NCBI RefSeq assembly: GCF_022012475.1
Contig: NZ_JAKLWS010000027.1
Span: 1 to 64,000 of the forward strand
Length of the DNA stretch: 64,000 bases
Direction of reading: 5' to 3'
DNA from: Rhodohalobacter sulfatireducens
Lineage (GTDB): Bacteria; Bacteroidota; Rhodothermia; Balneolales; Balneolaceae
Below, one piece after another: positions 42,614-52,457 of the stretch (the stretch's first letter is position 1; every line of letters starts with the position of its first letter). The notes under the pieces are model-generated. The model made no database searches. It saw nothing but the letters and a program-made list of their open reading frames with translations, and had not been told where the DNA came from. Position numbers and translations under genes: made by a program.

Positions 42614-45600
42614 CTAATGCTTCGTTTGACAGCTGCACTGAATGATGTTATCCGATTCAATAATAGCATGCCAGTCGAATTGTTCATCATAATCGAGCTG
42701 TTCCCACCAGAATGGGAGACGCTCATCGGGATGATTTCCAACCTCATTCATGGTTGAGGCATCGTAAAGCCGGCCGTTAACCATTGTATAGACAACGTTT
42801 TCGGTATCACGTAAATTTTCGAGTGGATTCCCGTCAATCACAATTAAGTCAGCAAGTTTGCCTTCCTCTAATGTACCGAGATGGTCACCTACTCCTATAT
42901 AATTTGCCCCATTAATTGTTGCTACTTTAAGTGCTTCATGATTACTCATTCCGCCTTGCTCAAACATCCAGGTTTCCCAATGGGCTCCGAGTCCCTGTAG
43001 CTGTCCGTGAGCGCCAATATTGACTGTGACACCAAGATCATGCAGGTCATCAGCAGAGGCGGCGCTTAACATATGTCCCATTTCATATTCCGCTTCAGGA
43101 ACCTTCGTTCTATGACGAGATCTGGAGTCAATAATTGGTCGGGGAGTAAAGTTCAGCAATCGTTCTTTTTCCCAGACATTGGTGTGCTGGTACCAATAAT
43201 ATTCACCGCTCATACTACCGTAATTCACAACTAGAGTTGGTGTGTATCCAACATCCGTATTCGACCAAAGCGTCAAAACATCATTATATAGCGGATAGAT
43301 CGGGACATTATGTTCAATTCCGGTGTGGCCGTCAATAATCATGCTCATGTTATGGGTAAACGTTGATCCGCCTTCAGGCATCACATTAATACCAATTTCT
43401 CGAGCAGCCTGGAGCACTTGCTGACGCTGATCCCGTCGCGGCTGGTTATAACTTTTAACAGATGTAGCCCCAAACGCTTTTGTCCGTCGAACTGCCGATC
43501 GTGCATCTTCAAGGTTGTTGACTATAGCTTTGAATTCAGCTTCAGCTCCATACAAAATTCGCCCGGTTGAAAAAATACGTGGCCCCACCATATTTCCGGC
43601 CTTTACCATTTCGGATTGTGAGAAAATCATCTCTGTATCTGAGGATGGATCATGGGCTGTAGTTACGCCATATGCAAGATTCGCAAAATATTCCCACTGC
43701 TGATTCGGACTCAAACCCTGTCGGAAATTTCCAATATGAGCGTGTGCATCCACCAGTCCCGGCATGATGGTTTTTCCTTCTACATCCACGATATCTGCTT
43801 CGGATGGAATTTCTATCTCATCAGCAGACCCAACGGCTTGAATTCTATTTTGATTTAAAACGATAGTCCCGTTTTCAATCACTTCATCCTCATTCATAGT
43901 GATGATATGAGCATTTGTGAAAGCAATGGTTCCCGACGGAATATCCAACTCCAGTTCAAGTCCGATATCAATTCCCTCATTGGTTCCAAGAGGAAGTTCA
44001 TCGTCGTGATTATTCTCACCGCTCAGAAAATTGAAGGCTTCCTGTAGCTTAACCGAAAAGTATTTTTCACCGAGCGTCCAGTGAAGTTGATTGCCATCAT
44101 CCGACCAGTTCAGGCTGATTCCCGCATCTTTTGCCACATGGGTTACCGGAATGGCTTTTGTATCAGCATTTAGTTCTATTCCACTGCCAACTGCCGGCAT
44201 TGGGGCGATATACACTTTGAAAAGCTCATTAAATGCGACCCATTGATTATCCGGACTGGGCACAAAATTGTTCGCATATTTTGATGTAAAATGAGTTTTG
44301 TGATCCTCTCCGTTTAGGTTCATCGATTTAAACTCATTACCAAGATAGGAGCCACCGAGATAAAAAATGCGTGATCCGTCGGCATTAAATATTGGGTTTT
44401 CGCCGTCATCAAGAATGAGCGTTTGTTCGCCACCGGTTGCCGGTATCGTATAAATCCCGGGATTAACGGTATAGGCATGTCCCTGGTGATTATTTCCACC
44501 TTCTCTTCTGAATAGAATGGTTTCTCCATCAGGAGAAAAGGAAGGTTCGCGATAGATTCCTTTTCGATCTGTGATAGTTTCAGGAGTTGCATTTTCCTGA
44601 GTTATATCCAAAACCTTAATGTTCCCCATATCCACATCATGCCAGGTTACATAGACAAGTTTGTTTCCGTCAGAAGAAAATGAGGGTTCAAATTCAAGGT
44701 TTGATTCGTCGGTCAACCGTTCAGGAGTTCCCCTCGGCAGTTCCTTTTTCCATAGGTAACCGGCTGCGTTGAAGATTAGTGTTTCTCCATCAGGTGAGGT
44801 AACAGCATGTCGAATGGCTTTGGCCGTAAACGTTTCAGGGGCAGGATCAAATTCATATTGAACTGCCTCAGCTACTTCATAATTGATTTCAGCTTCAAAC
44901 GGAATTTGTTCAACCGCTAAAGTCTCAACATTTAGTTTGTTGATTTTTCCGTTTGCCCAAAACACAAGATTGTTGCCATCCGGCGTCCAGTCGATATTTG
45001 TGTATGGTCCGAAAATAGCCCAAGCTTGCTGCTGATCGGGACTCATATTGTCATAAACCGGCTTTTCAATTCCGGTTTCTAAATCCCGGACGTAGAGCAC
45101 TGATTTAGTTCTTACTCGTTTAACGAAAGCCAACTTTGTGCCATCCGGAGAGATGGTAGGAGAGATCGCACCGCCCGGTCCGCCGGTTACTCTTTCAATG
45201 TCACCTTCCTCGCGGTCATATCGATTGATGGCATAGATCTGGCTGTTCGGATCCTTGTTATACTGAAAATATCCGCCCGGGTAGACGTCCTGGCTGTAGT
45301 AAACGTAGCGACCATCTGGTGATACGACCGGCTGACCCACATCCTGTTGATCATTAGGACGCTCGGTTAGCTGAATTCCTGATCCCCCAGTAACATGAAA
45401 CATCCATATTTCACCGGCTCCCAAAGACCTTGTTGAGGTAAAATGTTTTCGAGCAACCAGGTAATTACCGTCGGGAGTCCAATCGGCGTTATTTAAAAGT
45501 CTGAAATCTTCTTCAGTAATTTGCCGGGCATTTGATCCGTCTCGGTTCATCACCCAGATATTATCACCACCGCCTGCATCGCTCGTAAAAGAGATTTTTG

Positions 45601-45898
45601 ATCCATCCGGACTAAACCTTGGCTGAACTTCATAGGCAATGCTTTCTCTGACTACATTTGCTTCGCCGCCCTCGATTGGCATCACATAGATATTCCCCAA
45701 AAGGTCAAATACGACCTCTTCGCCATCCGGGCTTACGTCGAGGTTCATCCATGTACCTTCGGTCGTCTCAAAACTGACTTGTTTTGTTTCAGCTAGATGT
45801 TCGGTGACATCCCATTCGTCTTCGCCATTGTCATCCTGAGCGAATAGGAGAGAAGAACAAATAACGAATAGGGTTAATAATAGGACCGGGCGTTTCAT
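42614..45898 (-). CDS. PD40 beta-propeller/amidohydrolase fusion, exported
   Basis: This is a 1094-residue secreted protein (signal peptide about 1-20). Residues ~40-650 contain TolB-type PD40 propeller repeats (DVSPDGEEVVFDLLG, PRFSPDGSKISFTS, DWTPDGNYLVAR, PTISPDGTKLAFVK). An amidohydrolase domain starts near residue 680 with the metal motif GLVDAHAHIG near 720, a candidate carboxylated lysine (TSVKSYNQ), HNMSMIIDGHTGIEH and GVTVNIGAHGQLQ. Such enzymes hydrolyse amide or C-N bonds, possibly a dipeptide or imidazolone, with the propeller recognising the substrate or cell surface. Its promoter region (45899-46090) contains a perfect 15-bp inverted repeat. Confidence 0.85.
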   Translation of the reverse strand: MKRPVLLLTLFVICSSLLFAQDDNGEDEWDVTEHLAETKQVSFETTEGTWMNLDVSPDGEEVVFDLLGNIYVMPIEGGEANVVRESIAYEVQPRFSPDGSKISFTSDAGGGDNIWVMNRDGSNARQITEEDFRLLNNADWTPDGNYLVARKHFTSTRSLGAGEIWMFHVTGGSGIQLTERPNDQQDVGQPVVSPDGRYVYYSQDVYPGGYFQYNKDPNSQIYAINRYDREEGDIERVTGGPGGAISPTISPDGTKLAFVKRVRTKSVLYVRDLETGIEKPVYDNMSPDQQQAWAIFGPYTNIDWTPDGNNLVFWANGKINKLNVETLAVEQIPFEAEINYEVAEAVQYEFDPAPETFTAKAIRHAVTSPDGETLIFNAAGYLWKKELPRGTPERLTDESNLEFEPSFSSDGNKLVYVTWHDVDMGNIKVLDITQENATPETITDRKGIYREPSFSPDGETILFRREGGNNHQGHAYTVNPGIYTIPATGGEQTLILDDGENPIFNADGSRIFYLGGSYLGNEFKSMNLNGEDHKTHFTSKYANNFVPSPDNQWVAFNELFKVYIAPMPAVGSGIELNADTKAIPVTHVAKDAGISLNWSDDGNQLHWTLGEKYFSVKLQEAFNFLSGENNHDDELPLGTNEGIDIGLELELDIPSGTIAFTNAHIITMNEDEVIENGTIVLNQNRIQAVGSADEIEIPSEADIVDVEGKTIMPGLVDAHAHIGNFRQGLSPNQQWEYFANLAYGVTTAHDPSSDTEMIFSQSEMVKAGNMVGPRIFSTGRILYGAEAEFKAIVNNLEDARSAVRRTKAFGATSVKSYNQPRRDQRQQVLQAAREIGINVMPEGGSTFTHNMSMIIDGHTGIEHNVPIYPLYNDVLTLWSNTDVGYTPTLVVNYGSMSGEYYWYQHTNVWEKERLLNFTPRPIIDSRSRHRTKVPEAEYEMGHMLSAASADDLHDLGVTVNIGAHGQLQGLGAHWETWMFEQGGMSNHEALKVATINGANYIGVGDHLGTLEEGKLADLIVIDGNPLENLRDTENVVYTMVNGRLYDASTMNEVGNHPDERLPFWWEQLDYDEQFDWHAIIESDNIIQCSCQTKH

Positions 45899-45990
45899 AA
45901 TAACAGACTTTTCTTTTTTGATTAGTTTTGCTTGATGTTAATAAAAGTTAAGGAGAAACGAAGAATAGACATTGTATTTTTTAGTTGAGC

Positions 45991-46088
45991 AAACATGGTA
46001 TTTTTCGAATAAAAATTGATGTCTGAAAGATTTACTATTCATCGAAAATTTCTAAGCAACTGTATTTGCAAGAAAAAATACCATGTTT
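45991..46088. repeat. 98-bp element with perfect 15-bp terminal inverted repeats
   Basis: AAACATGGTATTTTT (45991-46005) and its perfect complement AAAAATACCATGTTT (46074-46088) bound a 98-bp element. It lies about 93 bases upstream of the amidohydrolase start. A similar element with the same CATGGTAT core is at 56030-56124. Confidence 0.75.
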
Positions 46089-46097
46089 TACCAGTAG

Positions 46098-46132
46098 AAA
46101 AAAAAATGGCGACTTTTTCTAAGCCGCCATTT
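46098..46132 (-). terminator. Terminator after the collagen-like lipoprotein gene
   Basis: On the minus strand AAATGGCG and CGCCATTT form an 8-bp stem with a 13-base loop, followed by nine T. It lies 147 bases beyond the stop at 46279. Confidence 0.75.
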
Positions 46133-46164
46133 AGGATGTATAAATGGGATTATAAGATTGTAAA

Positions 46165-46264
46165 TCATCGGATGAGTATTTTACTCAAACTTTAAATTTA
46201 AGCTTTGACACCCATCCGATGAATGTCTGAAATACCCGTCTGACCGCTTCAAGCGGTCTGACGG
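46165..46264. repeat. Nested inverted repeats
   Basis: TCATCGGATG (46165-46174) and CATCCGATGA (46213-46222) are a perfect 10-bp inverted pair. Inside the downstream part lies CCGTCTGACCGCTT (46236-46249), which matches the reverse complement of 46251-46264 at 13 of 14 positions. The TCATCGGATG motif recurs at 52023-52033. Confidence 0.6.
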
Positions 46265-46278
46265 CTTATAAGTTTTTA

Positions 46279-46809
46279 TCATAGCTTCTGAATCTCAACT
46301 CCCAAATATTGCTGTAATTCATCCGGTGTTTGGATTGCTTTCAAAGATTCGGGTTTCATCTTCGCGGCGAAGTTAGCCGGAATGTGAACAGCCCGTATCA
46401 GCATATCCTCGTAGCCGTCTGAAGCAGTAAGGAGATAATTTGCATCGAGGAAAACCCGCACATCAACCATTGTGAAATCAAAATCAATAAGCACAGTGCC
46501 TTTTGAATTGAACTCAGTGAGTGGAAGTTGACGCCATACTTCCAGGTCATCCTCCTCAATGTAGTCTTCAAAAACAAATGCGATGACTACATCTGAATCA
46601 AACACTTCGACATCACCGGGAATTTCGTTAAAAAATTCAAAGTTATTGCCGGGTGTTAACGATGCATTAAACTCAAAGGAGGTAGGCAGTATTTCAGGTC
46701 CCGGAGGCCCTGGAGGTCCCTCGGGTCCAACAGGCCCCCGTTCGCCACAAGAAATTAAAACAACCGTCATAAATAAGAGAGCCGTGATAGTCTTCATTAT
46801 TTTTTTCAT
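46279..46809 (-). CDS. Lipoprotein with collagen-like repeat
   Basis: The 176-residue lipoprotein (lipobox LISC, Cys about 21) begins after the cysteine with GERGPVGPEGPPGPPGPE, a run of Gly-X-Y triplets rich in proline. About 140 residues without a recognised fold follow. Collagen-like stretches like this could form a short triple helix and hold the protein as a trimer at the surface. The role is unknown. It appears to be a single gene with its own terminator. Confidence 0.75.
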   Translation of the reverse strand: MKKIMKTITALLFMTVVLISCGERGPVGPEGPPGPPGPEILPTSFEFNASLTPGNNFEFFNEIPGDVEVFDSDVVIAFVFEDYIEEDDLEVWRQLPLTEFNSKGTVLIDFDFTMVDVRVFLDANYLLTASDGYEDMLIRAVHIPANFAAKMKPESLKAIQTPDELQQYLGVEIQKL

Positions 46810-47043
46810 ATGTCTAATGATTTATATTCAGGTTATATGATATTTAACGTACTCCCGTGATTTAGTTGCATATGATAACTGGAATAAAAATAGATCTTAT
46901 ATTACTGATTATAAATAACTTAAAGTATCACGTCTGTTATCACATATTCATGTGAGAAGCAGGTATTTCTGAGAGAATAAAGAGGAGATGGTGGAAAGAA
47001 ACTCGTTAATTTTTCGAATCGAGGGAAAATTTAAACTGAACAA

Positions 47044-47364
47044 CTATAGCCGCTTATAAAGATCATCAAGGATAGATCTCTTTCGATAAACACTAAAGAT
47101 GGCAGCGATCCAAATGACACCATGAATAAGAGGAGCCACCCAGTTAATATTGATGTCCAAAAATCCAATGGCGATACCAAAATTAAACATGAATACCCAA
47201 TGCGCTAAATAGAACAAAAAATAGAGTGGACCAAGCGTCCCAAAAAAGATGATAGCTGCTTCAGCATACTTATTGTAATTCTCTCCAAAATGTCTGTTTA
47301 AAGCTCTTTTTCTTTCTTCCTCCTGCAGCTTCTCCCGCAATTCTCGTTCAGTATTCTTATCCAT
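47044..47364 (-). CDS. 2TM domain-containing membrane protein
   Basis: This 106-residue protein has a charged N-terminus (KNTERELREKLQEEERKRA), two hydrophobic segments (about 36-60 and 68-92) and a short basic tail (VYRKRSILDDLYKRL). Small two-helix proteins of this kind match the 2TM domain family in Bacteroidetes-type genomes. In some relatives it is attached to a sensor kinase. Here it stands alone. The function is unknown. Confidence 0.65.
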   Translation of the reverse strand: MDKNTERELREKLQEEERKRALNRHFGENYNKYAEAAIIFFGTLGPLYFLFYLAHWVFMFNFGIAIGFLDININWVAPLIHGVIWIAAIFSVYRKRSILDDLYKRL

Positions 47365-47435
47365 TTTGTAAGATTAGTGAAGGTATATTGTAACGATTAA
47401 TAAATGAGGAAACTATTCAGAACCTTATAAAGTGA

Positions 47436-47489
47436 GCCGCCAAAGCACAAAAAATACAAAATCATTTGGTGTTTTCGTGTTTTGTGGCC
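47436..47489. repeat. Long imperfect hairpin of CACAAA-type repeat
   Basis: Left sequence GCCGCCAAAGCACAAAAAAT and right sequence TTTGGTGTTTTCGTGTTTTG, plus TGGCC, pair imperfectly over about 20 bases. It lies 30 bases beyond the stop of the 47520 gene and may terminate it. Similar 'CACAAAACACGAA' repeats occur between genes in related genomes. Confidence 0.55.
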
Positions 47490-47519
47490 ATTCTAGGGTA
47501 TCTAATATTAAAAATTGTC

Positions 47520-50450
47520 TTATTTTATCAACGTCATCTGTCGGTTAAATATCACACCGCCTGCCCTGAGACTGTAATAATAGATTCCACTTGCCATATC
47601 CCGTGCATCCCAGGCGATTTCATACGTACCGGGAGCTTTCACCTCATTCACCAGCGTGGCTACGCGCTGACCCATTACGTTGTAAACATTCAGCATAACA
47701 TCACTGGTTTCTGCAATTTCAAACTTGATGTTGGTTGTCGGGTTGAATGGATTCGGGTAGTTTTGCTCAAGAGTAAACTGATCCGGATTATTATCGTCGA
47801 TCAGGCCATCCGGCACATTCGGGTTGATGGTGATCAGAAACCGGGCGTCACTCACAGCTTTCTCTTTTTGTAAGGGTTTAGGATTGAATGGACTGAAAGG
47901 CTCTTTGTTGGCAATTTTCGCCTGACTCCCTTCCGCTTCAAACAGATAATTGCTTGCACTTTTTAGATCAACTGTTCTGTTCAGTTTTGTGTCGGTTAAT
48001 GAAATTTTCCATTCAGATGGAATATTGTTCATCTCCGGCCAGGAAAGCGTAACTTCACCGCCCATCAGTGACCAACCTGACTCCACAGCTTCAAAAGCCT
48101 GAACGTGCAGCGGAATCTCAACAGGATTATACAATTCCACCGGCAAATTATTGATATCCATTTGGGTACCCTCGACTTCTGTAGAGAGGCTCATATAATT
48201 TCGAAAATCAAGAGGTGAGAGTTTTAGACCATCATTCTTATCATCACCCAACTGTCCGTTTTCAGTAAAAGACAGAAACGCTTCACTGTACATATTTTCC
48301 ATTTCACTTCTAATGCGGAGAGAGATTACATTATCGTTCTCTTTAGTATAAAATGTGCCACCGGTTGATTGAGATGATTCTTCAAATGTAAGAGTGGGAC
48401 TGGGTACACTGCTTTCAACCCAAAATCCCTGAAATGGTGCAATAACTCCACCCGATAACGAACCTGTACCACTTTCATTCCAAGTTCGATATCCACCACC
48501 AACATTATTCCTTGTTTCAGCTTCATCATCGCCACCTCCACTAATCGAACCATAAGTATGATCATATACGTAAATGGTTCCATCAAAATCTGAAGTCCCT
48601 AAATCGCCCCAATCAATGGGTTCATTGTATGGATTACCTACTAAACTGAATGTTCCACTTCCGGAATTTACAGGTGCATTGATTGATCCGTCATTTAAAG
48701 ATCCAAAAATGTCAAGTGTTTTTGGAAAACCCGCATCGGCAGCTGATTTGTCGTAATCATCATCGCTATAAACATAAACTATAAATCCTTCTCCGGGGGT
48801 CATGCTATTGTTGCCAGCATCATCTAAATCCCCTGCATTTACGAAATCTGTACCATCATAGGTTAGTACATTGGGCTCTGTATTTGGGTCAGAACTGCAC
48901 AAAGAGCCATTGTAATCTGCATTAGTGGAACACTGAGTCCAAATATCAAACAGTAAATCTTGATATGAATTTCCTGTTGTAGGGGACGAGATCATTCTCC
49001 AACCCTCTCCATTATCAAAAGTAACAGAAGGTTGAAATGTGGAGCCATCTACTCTTGTACCGGGCGAGAATTCTGAATTATCTTCGATATCAGCTGTGGT
49101 ATGATCTTCGAAAGTGCCTGTTAGATCGGGGTTGAGCGTAACTGATTGATCATTATCAGCCTCTAAACTACCAGAGCCATAAGATTGATTTATTATTTCA
49201 AATCCATCTTCATTTTTTAAGATTACATTTCCGCCGCTATTAGAAAGGTTTAAACTTGTTGTTGTTTGAACAATTGAATTTCCAAAATCTCCGCTAGGTG
49301 TACCACCTCCGAAAACTAAAACTGCCTGTTTAGGGTTTAAAGTTGTTCCGGTTGGAAAAGTATGACGAGGAGAAGAGCCATCATCAATTACCCAGTTACT
49401 AATATTTAATTCATTATTACTTGTATTAACAAATTCGACAAATTCGTCATCGTCACTGCTAACTACTCCATCTCCATTTGAATCTCCTGTTGATGCATCT
49501 GGATCAGCTAAAAATTCATTTAAAACAATATTAACCTCAGAAAATGTTAAACTACTGCTGTTTCCTGAGTTCAAATTGGATGCATCATCACTAACCTGAA
49601 TAACTACTCCTGATTCAGCAGTATTATAAAGAACATTGGAAATGGTTGTTTGATTACTTCCAGAAGGAACAGTTCCTGTTAAAGTACCACTTAAAGCTCC
49701 TGTACCTGAATCTAGGCTCAGTATTATGTTAACATTTGAACTAACATTACTTGGATTACCTGAAGCATCTTGTGATTGAATGGTTATATCAAAAGGAACT
49801 TCATTATACAGAGTATTTCCATTGTTAACTTCAGTGATAACCAATTGAGTAGCATTTGTTGCAGCAGATACTTCTAAATTATCAAACCTGTAGAGTTCAG
49901 ATCCTGCATTATTATTGACAGTTATTCGAATTTCGGCATTTGTACCTGTACCAGTAATTGAAGTATTGAAAGATTGAAGTGAATTTGAAAGCTGAGTACT
50001 TCCAAAAAACATTGGATCACCTTGAAGATTTTCATCAACAGTAGCATTAAAAAGTGTTTCTGGAGTTCCACCATCAACTATAATTTCAACATTAAATACA
50101 TCCTCACCAGATTCAAAATCTCCATCAGCACCTGCATCAAATGAAAAATCTAGAGAGCTATAGCTGCTAATATCAAATGTTTCACTTGTCCAAGTAATTG
50201 TACCATCAACATCTTGAGCTTCAAAAACCCCAGATTGAACTGCAAAGAAATCACTTGAGGCTGTGAAATCTCCATCAGATACATCAACACTCCAATCAAC
50301 TCCACTGAAATCAACTGGATCTGTACCAATCTTACCTTTACCATTTTCTCCTGTAAAACTATCTGAATAAATAGTAGTCTGCCCCTCCACAGTCCCATAA
50401 AAAGTGAATACCAATAGAAATGAGAAAAAAATCGTAGCGATCTGTTTCAT
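47520..50450 (-). CDS. Lamin-tail domain protein with T9SS type A sorting domain
   Basis: This is a 976-residue secreted protein with a signal peptide (about 1-23). A lamin tail domain lies around residues 310-390, running from IVLNEFLADPDAS through a low-complexity Asp/Ser stretch to DEFVEFVNTSNNELNISNW. Beta-sandwich segments follow, some rich in Asn, Ser and Gly. The C-terminal sorting domain (~85 residues) contains EQNYPNPFNPTTNIKFEIAE, then VYNVMGQRVATLVNE and MASGIYYYSLRAGG. T9SS moves such proteins to the surface. No enzymatic role is evident. Confidence 0.85.
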   Translation of the reverse strand: MKQIATIFFSFLLVFTFYGTVEGQTTIYSDSFTGENGKGKIGTDPVDFSGVDWSVDVSDGDFTASSDFFAVQSGVFEAQDVDGTITWTSETFDISSYSSLDFSFDAGADGDFESGEDVFNVEIIVDGGTPETLFNATVDENLQGDPMFFGSTQLSNSLQSFNTSITGTGTNAEIRITVNNNAGSELYRFDNLEVSAATNATQLVITEVNNGNTLYNEVPFDITIQSQDASGNPSNVSSNVNIILSLDSGTGALSGTLTGTVPSGSNQTTISNVLYNTAESGVVIQVSDDASNLNSGNSSSLTFSEVNIVLNEFLADPDASTGDSNGDGVVSSDDDEFVEFVNTSNNELNISNWVIDDGSSPRHTFPTGTTLNPKQAVLVFGGGTPSGDFGNSIVQTTTSLNLSNSGGNVILKNEDGFEIINQSYGSGSLEADNDQSVTLNPDLTGTFEDHTTADIEDNSEFSPGTRVDGSTFQPSVTFDNGEGWRMISSPTTGNSYQDLLFDIWTQCSTNADYNGSLCSSDPNTEPNVLTYDGTDFVNAGDLDDAGNNSMTPGEGFIVYVYSDDDYDKSAADAGFPKTLDIFGSLNDGSINAPVNSGSGTFSLVGNPYNEPIDWGDLGTSDFDGTIYVYDHTYGSISGGGDDEAETRNNVGGGYRTWNESGTGSLSGGVIAPFQGFWVESSVPSPTLTFEESSQSTGGTFYTKENDNVISLRIRSEMENMYSEAFLSFTENGQLGDDKNDGLKLSPLDFRNYMSLSTEVEGTQMDINNLPVELYNPVEIPLHVQAFEAVESGWSLMGGEVTLSWPEMNNIPSEWKISLTDTKLNRTVDLKSASNYLFEAEGSQAKIANKEPFSPFNPKPLQKEKAVSDARFLITINPNVPDGLIDDNNPDQFTLEQNYPNPFNPTTNIKFEIAETSDVMLNVYNVMGQRVATLVNEVKAPGTYEIAWDARDMASGIYYYSLRAGGVIFNRQMTLIK

Positions 50451-50636
50451 TTTGTCCCCGGTTTTAAATTAGCTGTACCCCTTGATGAGTGGGGATTCAT
50501 GCATGATGATATACACCTAGAAATGCATGGAATGATGAATTTTCTTAGTCAAATTAAAGGTCAACTATAATTCTACGCTCAAAATAAGTCAAATAAAATG
50601 CTCGAAAATCCCTAAATATTAAGAGATTTTAACGGT

Positions 50637-51827
50637 CTATTGGTAGTAACCCATCTCTTTTTTGATCTCTCTCGCCAGGATTAAACGCTGAATCTCTGAA
50701 GTTCCTTCACCAATTGTCATCAATTTTACATCTCTCAGGAATCGCTCTACATGATACTCTTTTGTATATCCGTAACCACCGTGGATTTGAACCGCTTCAA
50801 GCGCAGCGCGTTCAGCCATTTCAGATGCAAACAGTTTTGCCATGGAGGCTTCTTTGGTAAATGGTTTCTCGAGATCTTTACTCTTGGCCGCGCGGTGGAC
50901 CAGTAATCTTGCTGCGTCAATTTCGGTAGCCATATTTACAATTTTATGCTCAATGGCCTGGAAATCACCAATCGGTTTTCCAAACTGCTTTCTCTCTTTG
51001 GCGTATTTCATGGATTCCTCCAGCGCTCCACGGGCGATACCAACGGAGATCGCACCGATACCAATTCGTCCGCCGTCCAGCACTTTCATGGTATCCACAA
51101 AGCCTTGGTTTAGCTCACCAAGCAGATTTTTTTCCGGAACTTTTACGTTATCAAAGATAATTTCTGCTGTATCAGAGGTATTCATTCCCAATTTATGGAT
51201 CGGCTTTCCGGGCTTAACTCCATCCCATTCTCGTTCAACGATAAAAGCACTAATCCCTTTTGTTCCTTTTTCGGGATCGGTCTTTGCAAGGACAACATAA
51301 ATTTGACCTACAGAGCCCTGCGTAATGAATGTTTTGGATCCATTCAGAATCCAGTGATCACCCTCTTTTGTAGCCATAGTTGAGAGATTAGAAGAATCGC
51401 TACCGGATCCGGGTTCAGTCAGGCACCATCCTCCCAGTTTTTCTCCTTTTGCAAGAGGAGTGAGGTACTTCTTTTTCTGTTGATGATTTCCCGCTAATGC
51501 AATATGTCCGCTTGCAAGGGATGTGTGAGAGGCAACGGTCAGGGCGACGGATGCATCCCAACGGGCAATCTCTTCCAGTGCTAAACAAAAACTGACAGTA
51601 TCAAATCCAGATCCCCCGTATTCCTCGCTGTGATAAATACCGAGGAGTCCCTGGTCGGCCAGCATCTGAATAATCTGATGTGGGAACTCTTTTTTTTGAT
51701 CTCGCTCAATGGCATCCGGGGCTATATGACGCTCTGCAAAATCGCGGACAGAATCGCGAATCATTTGGTGGTCTTCAGATAGTTCGAATGACAAATCGTT
51801 CTTTTTTTCTAACAAATTTAAATTCAT
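50637..51827 (-). CDS. Acyl-CoA dehydrogenase (short/medium-chain type)
   Basis: The 396-residue flavoenzyme has [38 protein letters not shown], and the catalytic Glu in [17 protein letters not shown] with the [17 protein letters not shown] segment. These fit butyryl/acyl-CoA dehydrogenases that pass electrons to ETF. It is downstream of fixX on the same strand (221-base gap), so it probably feeds the FixABCX complex. The exact chain length cannot be told. The start is ATG at 51827. Confidence 0.9.
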   Translation of the reverse strand: MNLNLLEKKNDLSFELSEDHQMIRDSVRDFAERHIAPDAIERDQKKEFPHQIIQMLADQGLLGIYHSEEYGGSGFDTVSFCLALEEIARWDASVALTVASHTSLASGHIALAGNHQQKKKYLTPLAKGEKLGGWCLTEPGSGSDSSNLSTMATKEGDHWILNGSKTFITQGSVGQIYVVLAKTDPEKGTKGISAFIVEREWDGVKPGKPIHKLGMNTSDTAEIIFDNVKVPEKNLLGELNQGFVDTMKVLDGGRIGIGAISVGIARGALEESMKYAKERKQFGKPIGDFQAIEHKIVNMATEIDAARLLVHRAAKSKDLEKPFTKEASMAKLFASEMAERAALEAVQIHGGYGYTKEYHVERFLRDVKLMTIGEGTSEIQRLILAREIKKEMGYYQ

Positions 51828-52048
51828 GAATAGTGTTTATTGAAGTTCATGGAACCGCTTCCAAAAGATAACGGTTTATAAGTGGAATTCATTTAAAAAA
51901 ACAGTTAAAAATTTTACTTTATTCAGGAATAAAAGAGATAATAGTACACTGTCGAAAGTTCATTCAAATAAAGTAATCCGGTGAGTGATGGAACTATAAA
52001 AGTGAAATTTTGATGAGCATATTCATCGGATGACTGCATAATGTGCAA

Positions 52049-52351
52049 TTACCCAAAATTCCAGTTCACACCGCGTCCAATCTCCGGATCCGGATATTCC
52101 CAACTCACCGCTCCCTGATCGCAAGCATACATGCACGTTCCACACTCAATACAATCTTCTACCTGGAAGTGAACGACGCCTTCGTCATCAACTGTATAAC
52201 AATTAGCCGGACATGTATAGGTCGTAGCCTTATGCGGGCAGGTAGAGTTACAGATATCCGTTTCTACACTTATATGTGCTTTGATATCAGATTTAGATTG
52301 GTTCCGATAGTTTACTAGACCGAGACGTTCGGGGAGCTTAAGTAATTTCAT
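52049..52351 (-). CDS. fixX: Ferredoxin-like protein FixX
   Basis: A 100-residue ferredoxin-type protein with cysteines at 34, 38, 47, 51, 67, 70, 73 and 77. CIECGTCMYACDQG and the C-terminal WEYPDPEIGRGVNWNFG are FixX signatures. FixX carries the iron-sulfur cluster that links FixC to the quinone or ferredoxin. The gene is downstream of fixC on the same strand, separated by a 106-base gap that holds a heptamer repeat. Confidence 0.85.
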   Translation of the reverse strand: MKLLKLPERLGLVNYRNQSKSDIKAHISVETDICNSTCPHKATTYTCPANCYTVDDEGVVHFQVEDCIECGTCMYACDQGAVSWEYPDPEIGRGVNWNFG

Positions 52352-52393
52352 TAGTGCTATAATTTTAATGTAAGCTGTAATTGTCCGTAGTAT

Positions 52394-52449
52394 GTGGTTA
52401 GTTGTTAGTTGTGAATTTTGAAAACTACTAAAAACTGACTACTAACTAC
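52394..52449. repeat. Heptamer-repeat hairpin in the fixC-fixX gap
   Basis: The left arm has GTTAGTT twice, then GTGAATT (52397-52417). The right arm on the minus strand reads GTAGTTA GTAGTCA GTTTTTA GTAGTTT. The arms pair at 14 of the first 18 positions, with several G-U pairs. It lies within the gap between fixC and fixX. Confidence 0.8.
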
Positions 52450-52457
52450 ATCCATTC

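Larger units (their letters stand above)
45899..46278. other. Intergenic: inverted repeat, terminator and nested palindromes
   Basis: The spacer between two minus-strand genes holds no coding frame. It contains the inverted-repeat element at 45991-46088 (upstream of the amidohydrolase gene), a terminator at 46098-46132 for the gene at 46279, and nested palindromes at 46165-46264. Confidence 0.6.

Noticed and set aside
50842-51300. 152-codon plus-strand frame inside the acyl-CoA dehydrogenase gene
   Set aside because: It is a mirror frame of a clear enzyme gene. Its length follows from codon bias, and it has no family pattern.
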